This document shows positions 61,915-64,000 of a stretch of 64,000 nt of DNA, in pieces (the first letter of the stretch is position 1; every line of letters begins with the position of its first letter). Where the stretch lies: contig NC_135177.1 of assembly GCF_041146795.1 (NCBI RefSeq), positions 22,232,560 to 22,296,559 on the forward strand. Reading direction: 5' to 3'. Below the pieces are notes generated by a model. It worked only from the letters and a program-made list of their open reading frames with translations. It was not told the DNA's origin and searched no databases. The DNA is from Maylandia zebra (taxonomy: Eukaryota > Chordata > Actinopteri > Cichliformes > Cichlidae). A program made the translations under genes and the position numbers.

Positions 61915-62235
61915 CAGAGTCCAAGAATGGTGACATTACTTTGTAGGTGGTGATTTTATACCTCTTGATTTATAATCTTGAACATCGTTGTATTTTTACT
62001 CAGTTGTATATAGTATTTGTATTTGTATTCTATTTTTATCTTATTGTATATTTATTTTATTTTATTCTACTGTATATAGTATTTTATTTTATTCTATTCT
62101 GTACAGTTGTGTACTGTATTTATTCTTATTGTATTCTAATTTTTGCCTCATAACTTTTGCACTGTCCACTTCCTGCTGTGACAAAACAAATTTCCCACGT
62201 GTGGGACTAATAAAGGTTATCTTATCTTATAACCC
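61915..62235 (+). mobile_element. LINE/SINE 3' end with TTATC tail
   Basis: The block ends with caaatttcccacgtgtggga, ctaataaaggttatc and a (TTATC)n tail, the usual 3' terminus of a fish non-LTR element. The upstream part is a T/A-rich (TTTTATT)n-like stretch. No coding capacity. Confidence 0.55.
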
Positions 62236-64000
62236 GCTCCAGAACAGGTCATATCAGCAGCAGAAGTTACCATGACGATGTCCCCCAGTAGCAACTGAAC
62301 CACTTTTTTAATACTGAAAACCCCGAGTTACATTTTGAAGTTACCTGGATAAGCCCAAATCATGCTTCCTAGTTTTTGCAGAGATGGACGCACAGTTCAT
62401 TTTCACAACTGTTTAAAAAAAGTCCTTAATTTAAATTGGTGTATTAAACCAAATGTGTGCACATTTTGGAAGTTTGCTTACTTCTGTAAGCTTGAAGACT
62501 CAATGGACTGTTTTTACTTAGAAAACCTTAATTTAGCCATGCTGAGTTCATTATTTAACTGTTTAGGCTTTGATTATGGTGGATGTGCAGTGCGGTTTCT
62601 AGTATCCATGTGGCTAAAAACAGTGTATTAAATAACCTCTATAACTAAGTCTTCTGCAGCCATTAATGAAGTTCAGTCATTGTTGTTGGTGGGATGGGCC
62701 AGAGGCATCGAATAATGTTAGCACCGTGGATTGAGCCATAAATTTAGCTGTAATCTTGTGTATAGTAAAAGTAGAACATGCAGGGAGTTTTTTAACACCT
62801 TATTTTGAGACTATTTACCAAACTTTTTTTTATCTGCTTTGTCTGTTTTCATCACATTTGAATGGTGTTTTATGTCCCAGTGGCCATTGAAGTAAAAGTC
62901 ATGCCTCTCCCTGTTTTATTACGCAGTTATACAGGCTTATTGACCTAAAACAGTCAGATGCACAAGATATGGTCTATATGAACCATATCAGCCACTTTTG
63001 TGTGGGACGGTGAAGTGTTAGGTTAACATTCACCCATTTTTTATCAACGCTGTTATCTCTGAGGTCAAAATGCTTCTATGTTTATATTCCAGTTTCCTAA
63101 ACTGTGCTTGTCCAGGATGAGGGTAAAGCGCAGCCTAACCCGAAACAGGTCACAGGTGACTCTATGAATGTTAAGAGGTTAAGTGCGACACAGAAAATTT
63201 CCCTTCAGCTTGCATATATGATTTGTGGTAGGGAGCTGCATGCTGTTTCCATAGATGAGCACCGCTAAAGCACAGGTGTTACTAAGAGCATTTGCAATGA
63301 TTGCACTTTTCTCAGGTCTCACTATAAGCGATGGCAGTGTGTTATTGAGCCTACAGTAAAAGTACTATTAAAACTAAAGCAGCCAAATGAAATTCAGCCA
63401 TTTATCACTTTTTTTTTAATGAATTACACCTGTGTTTGCACATTGCTCGTTGCCTGGCAACCCCACTGTGACAAAAATCCAGTTGGTGTTATTCATCACG
63501 AAATCACTTGATGAGCATGTAACTCAATAAACAATTAATCCTTACATTTCTGTTTATGAGCAGATTAAACCTTAAATGCATTGCTTTTCTCTAACCAGCA
63601 ATCCAGCACCAATACGAGGCAGGTTAAGCCACGTATCAATATCATTCTGCTTGCAAACATAATTTAAAATAACAATACCAAATAAAGTTGAAGTCTGTTT
63701 TGATCATTTGTTTCTACAGGCAGCCTACTCCGTCATATGCTGTTGTAACAAAATCCTTTTGGAAGCAAGTTTCACCAATCAGCACCTGTCTTATTAACGC
63801 AGCTGGGAAGTTACTTCGTCTTAAAAAGATTCAGACCAAATCGAGATGAATCAGAAGAGGCGTTGCCAACACATTACAATCGACTTTTATTTCAAGTTAA
63901 ACTGAACAAAAACTAGCAAACAATCCCGAATATGTCCTCAAATGAATTCAATTAAAGTGAAACTTTTCATTTTTAGATTTTGTTGTACTACACACACTTC

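Larger units (their letters stand above)
56064..64000 (+). other. kcnn3: kcnn3 intron 1 (start; continues beyond window)
   Basis: I looked for the S2 exon (expected text like SLALKCLISLSTIILLG) and did not find it. The region holds repeat fragments at 56721-56840 and 61915-62235, short CA/TG runs (for example about 60560-60760) and a pyrimidine-rich tract at 57770-57990. No other gene is supported. Confidence 0.6.

Overview
This is vertebrate nuclear DNA, almost certainly from a teleost fish and probably a percomorph. The genes are split by GT-AG introns with long non-coding gaps. The transposon remnants (Tc1/mariner, hAT miniature elements, CR1/L2-type LINE tails) are kinds that I recognise from teleost genomes. 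Placement within percomorphs (for example cichlids) is an impression, not shown.

Layout: (1) 1-5975, + strand: the last exons and 3' UTR of snx27, a retromer-associated sorting nexin. Its last long intron holds a LINE fragment followed by a hAT miniature element. (2) 5976-10250: intergenic, with one Tc1 remnant. (3) 10508-17960, - strand: a complete ten-exon alpha-7-type nicotinic acetylcholine receptor subunit gene (618 residues). (4) 18000-25440: repeat-rich upstream region shared by the divergent receptor and adar genes. It includes a candidate interferon-responsive adar promoter. (5) 25572-36762, + strand: a complete adar (ADAR1) coding region of 15 coding exons and 1360 residues, with two Z-DNA/RNA-binding domains, three dsRNA-binding domains and the deaminase domain. 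A 3' UTR of about 1.7 kb follows. (6) 38520-53700: long intergenic stretch with several transposon remnants and no gene that I can support. (7) 53700-64000, + strand: promoter area, 5' non-coding exon and first coding exon of kcnn3 (SK3 calcium-activated K+ channel), then intron sequence to the window end.

The set SNX27, nicotinic receptor, ADAR, KCNN3 echoes human 1q21.3, where CHRNB2, ADAR and KCNN3 are adjacent and SNX27 is nearby. Here, however, the receptor gene next to ADAR is alpha-7-type rather than beta-2. The genes do not form one pathway. Three are neuronal or membrane-signalling genes and ADAR edits dsRNA.

The most interesting observations concern adar: near-absence of AUG codons between the p150 and p110 starts, a Zbeta domain that keeps the Tyr and Pro-Pro-x-Trp residues of a nucleic-acid-binding Z domain, an ISRE-like site upstream, and long inverted repeats in its last intron and its 3' UTR that could make the gene's own transcript a substrate. 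I saw no novel multi-gene system.
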